Shown: positions 13,420-13,505 of the stretch, piece by piece
Numbering within the stretch: the stretch's first letter is position 1
Layout of the letters: every line of letters begins with the position of its first letter
Source of the DNA: Propionibacteriaceae bacterium UBA6122
GTDB taxonomy: Bacteria > Actinomycetota > Actinomycetes > Propionibacteriales > Propionibacteriaceae
DNA: 13,505 nt
Reading direction: 5' to 3'
NCBI GenBank assembly: GCA_002428365.1
Contig: DIVW01000021.1
Location: forward strand, 1 to 13,505
Program-made: the position numbers and the translations under genes
The notes under the pieces: model-generated
The model's input: only the letters and a program-made list of their open reading frames with translations
Told to the model about the DNA's origin: nothing
Database searches by the model: none

Positions 13420-13461
13420 TGAGCTTGTCGAAGGGTCCTGCTGGGGCTTCGACGGGCTCAG
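13419..13461 (+). terminator. Stem-loop with the TTCGAC..GCTCAG repeat motif downstream of the response regulator
   Basis: CTGAGCTTGTCGAAG (13419-13433) and CTTCGACGGGCTCAG (13447-13461) pair over 15 bp in RNA, with two G-U pairs, around a 13-nt loop. It lies 41 bp after the regulator stop and could end transcription or protect the 3' end, though no T-run follows. The CTTCGACAAGCTCAG-type motif is a familiar dispersed palindromic repeat in high-GC genomes, so it may be a repeat element first and a terminator only incidentally. Confidence 0.5.
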
Positions 13462-13473
13462 CCAACTTGACGA

Positions 13474-13505
13474 CAGTTCGCTGAGGCGCACCTTTTTCAG
13501 TTCCC
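13474..13505. repeat. 32-bp repeat unit, second copy at window end
   Basis: Differs from the first copy (13388-13419) at two positions only (C to G at position 7, A to T at position 20). It ends at the window edge in CAGTTCCC, the point where the first copy runs into its stem-loop, so a further hairpin may follow outside the window. Confidence 0.75.

Noticed and set aside
13277..13465. 62-codon minus-strand ORF at the window end
   Set aside because: Its first half is just the translation of the palindromic repeat and the rest is antisense to the response-regulator gene.

Overview
The window looks like chromosomal DNA of a high-GC actinomycete. The evidence is strong G/C at third codon positions, GTG starts, chains of ATGA/GTGA overlaps between genes, TANNNT-type -10 boxes directly in front of ATG codons with no Shine-Dalgarno sequence, a CebE/CebF/CebG-type sugar operon and PspC-domain sensor-kinase genes. 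A Propionibacteriaceae-like host is a guess from gene style, not a demonstration.

Layout. (1) 1-741, minus strand: the N-terminal 247 residues of an O-acetylhomoserine sulfhydrylase (metY), cut by the window edge. Its 5' region (742-989) holds a predicted promoter, a leaderless 23-residue leader peptide with four consecutive Cys codons, and a 13-nt segment next to the metY ribosome-binding site that is a perfect complement of those Cys codons. It therefore has the parts of a cysteine-responsive attenuator. (2) 996-2441: an accessory-looking islet with one unrecognised gene (minus strand, about 386 aa), bracketed by 16-bp near-perfect direct repeats and by REP-like GGGGACGGTTCC units. Five of these units form an array at 2274-2399. 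(3) 2468-4021: guaA (GMP synthase), probably a leaderless transcript. (4) 4022-5657, minus strand: a three-gene membrane operon: a PspC/LiaF-like six-TM protein, a 57-aa two-TM protein that starts at GTG and overlaps it by GTGA, and an 81-aa PspC protein whose stop codon abuts that of guaA. (5) 5728-11480: a complete CUT1-type beta-glucoside/cellobiose operon without an ATPase: promoter with two LacI-type operators, lipoprotein binding protein, two permeases, cytoplasmic GH1 beta-glucosidase, LacI-family repressor. (6) 11477-13377: a PspC-domain sensor kinase and a LuxR-type response regulator, joined to lacI and to each other by ATGA overlaps. (7) 13378-13505: an 86-bp-period repeat with a long stem-loop, running off the window.

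How they work together. The binding protein and permeases should import a beta-linked oligosaccharide, powered by a shared ATPase encoded elsewhere. The beta-glucosidase would hydrolyse it in the cytoplasm, and the LacI protein would repress the operon through the operators at 5735-5784. The sensor kinase and regulator together with the divergent PspC/LiaF-like genes resemble a three-component envelope-stress system (LiaFSR/EsrISR type). Here the two halves of that system are separated by the sugar operon, and the kinase start codon overlaps the lacI stop codon.

Most notable: the cysteine attenuator in front of metY, the split stress system coupled to a sugar operon, the repeat-bracketed islet with an unknown gene, and a Gln-to-Met change in the GuaA amidotransferase signature. 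No tRNA, rRNA, CRISPR array or transposase gene was seen.
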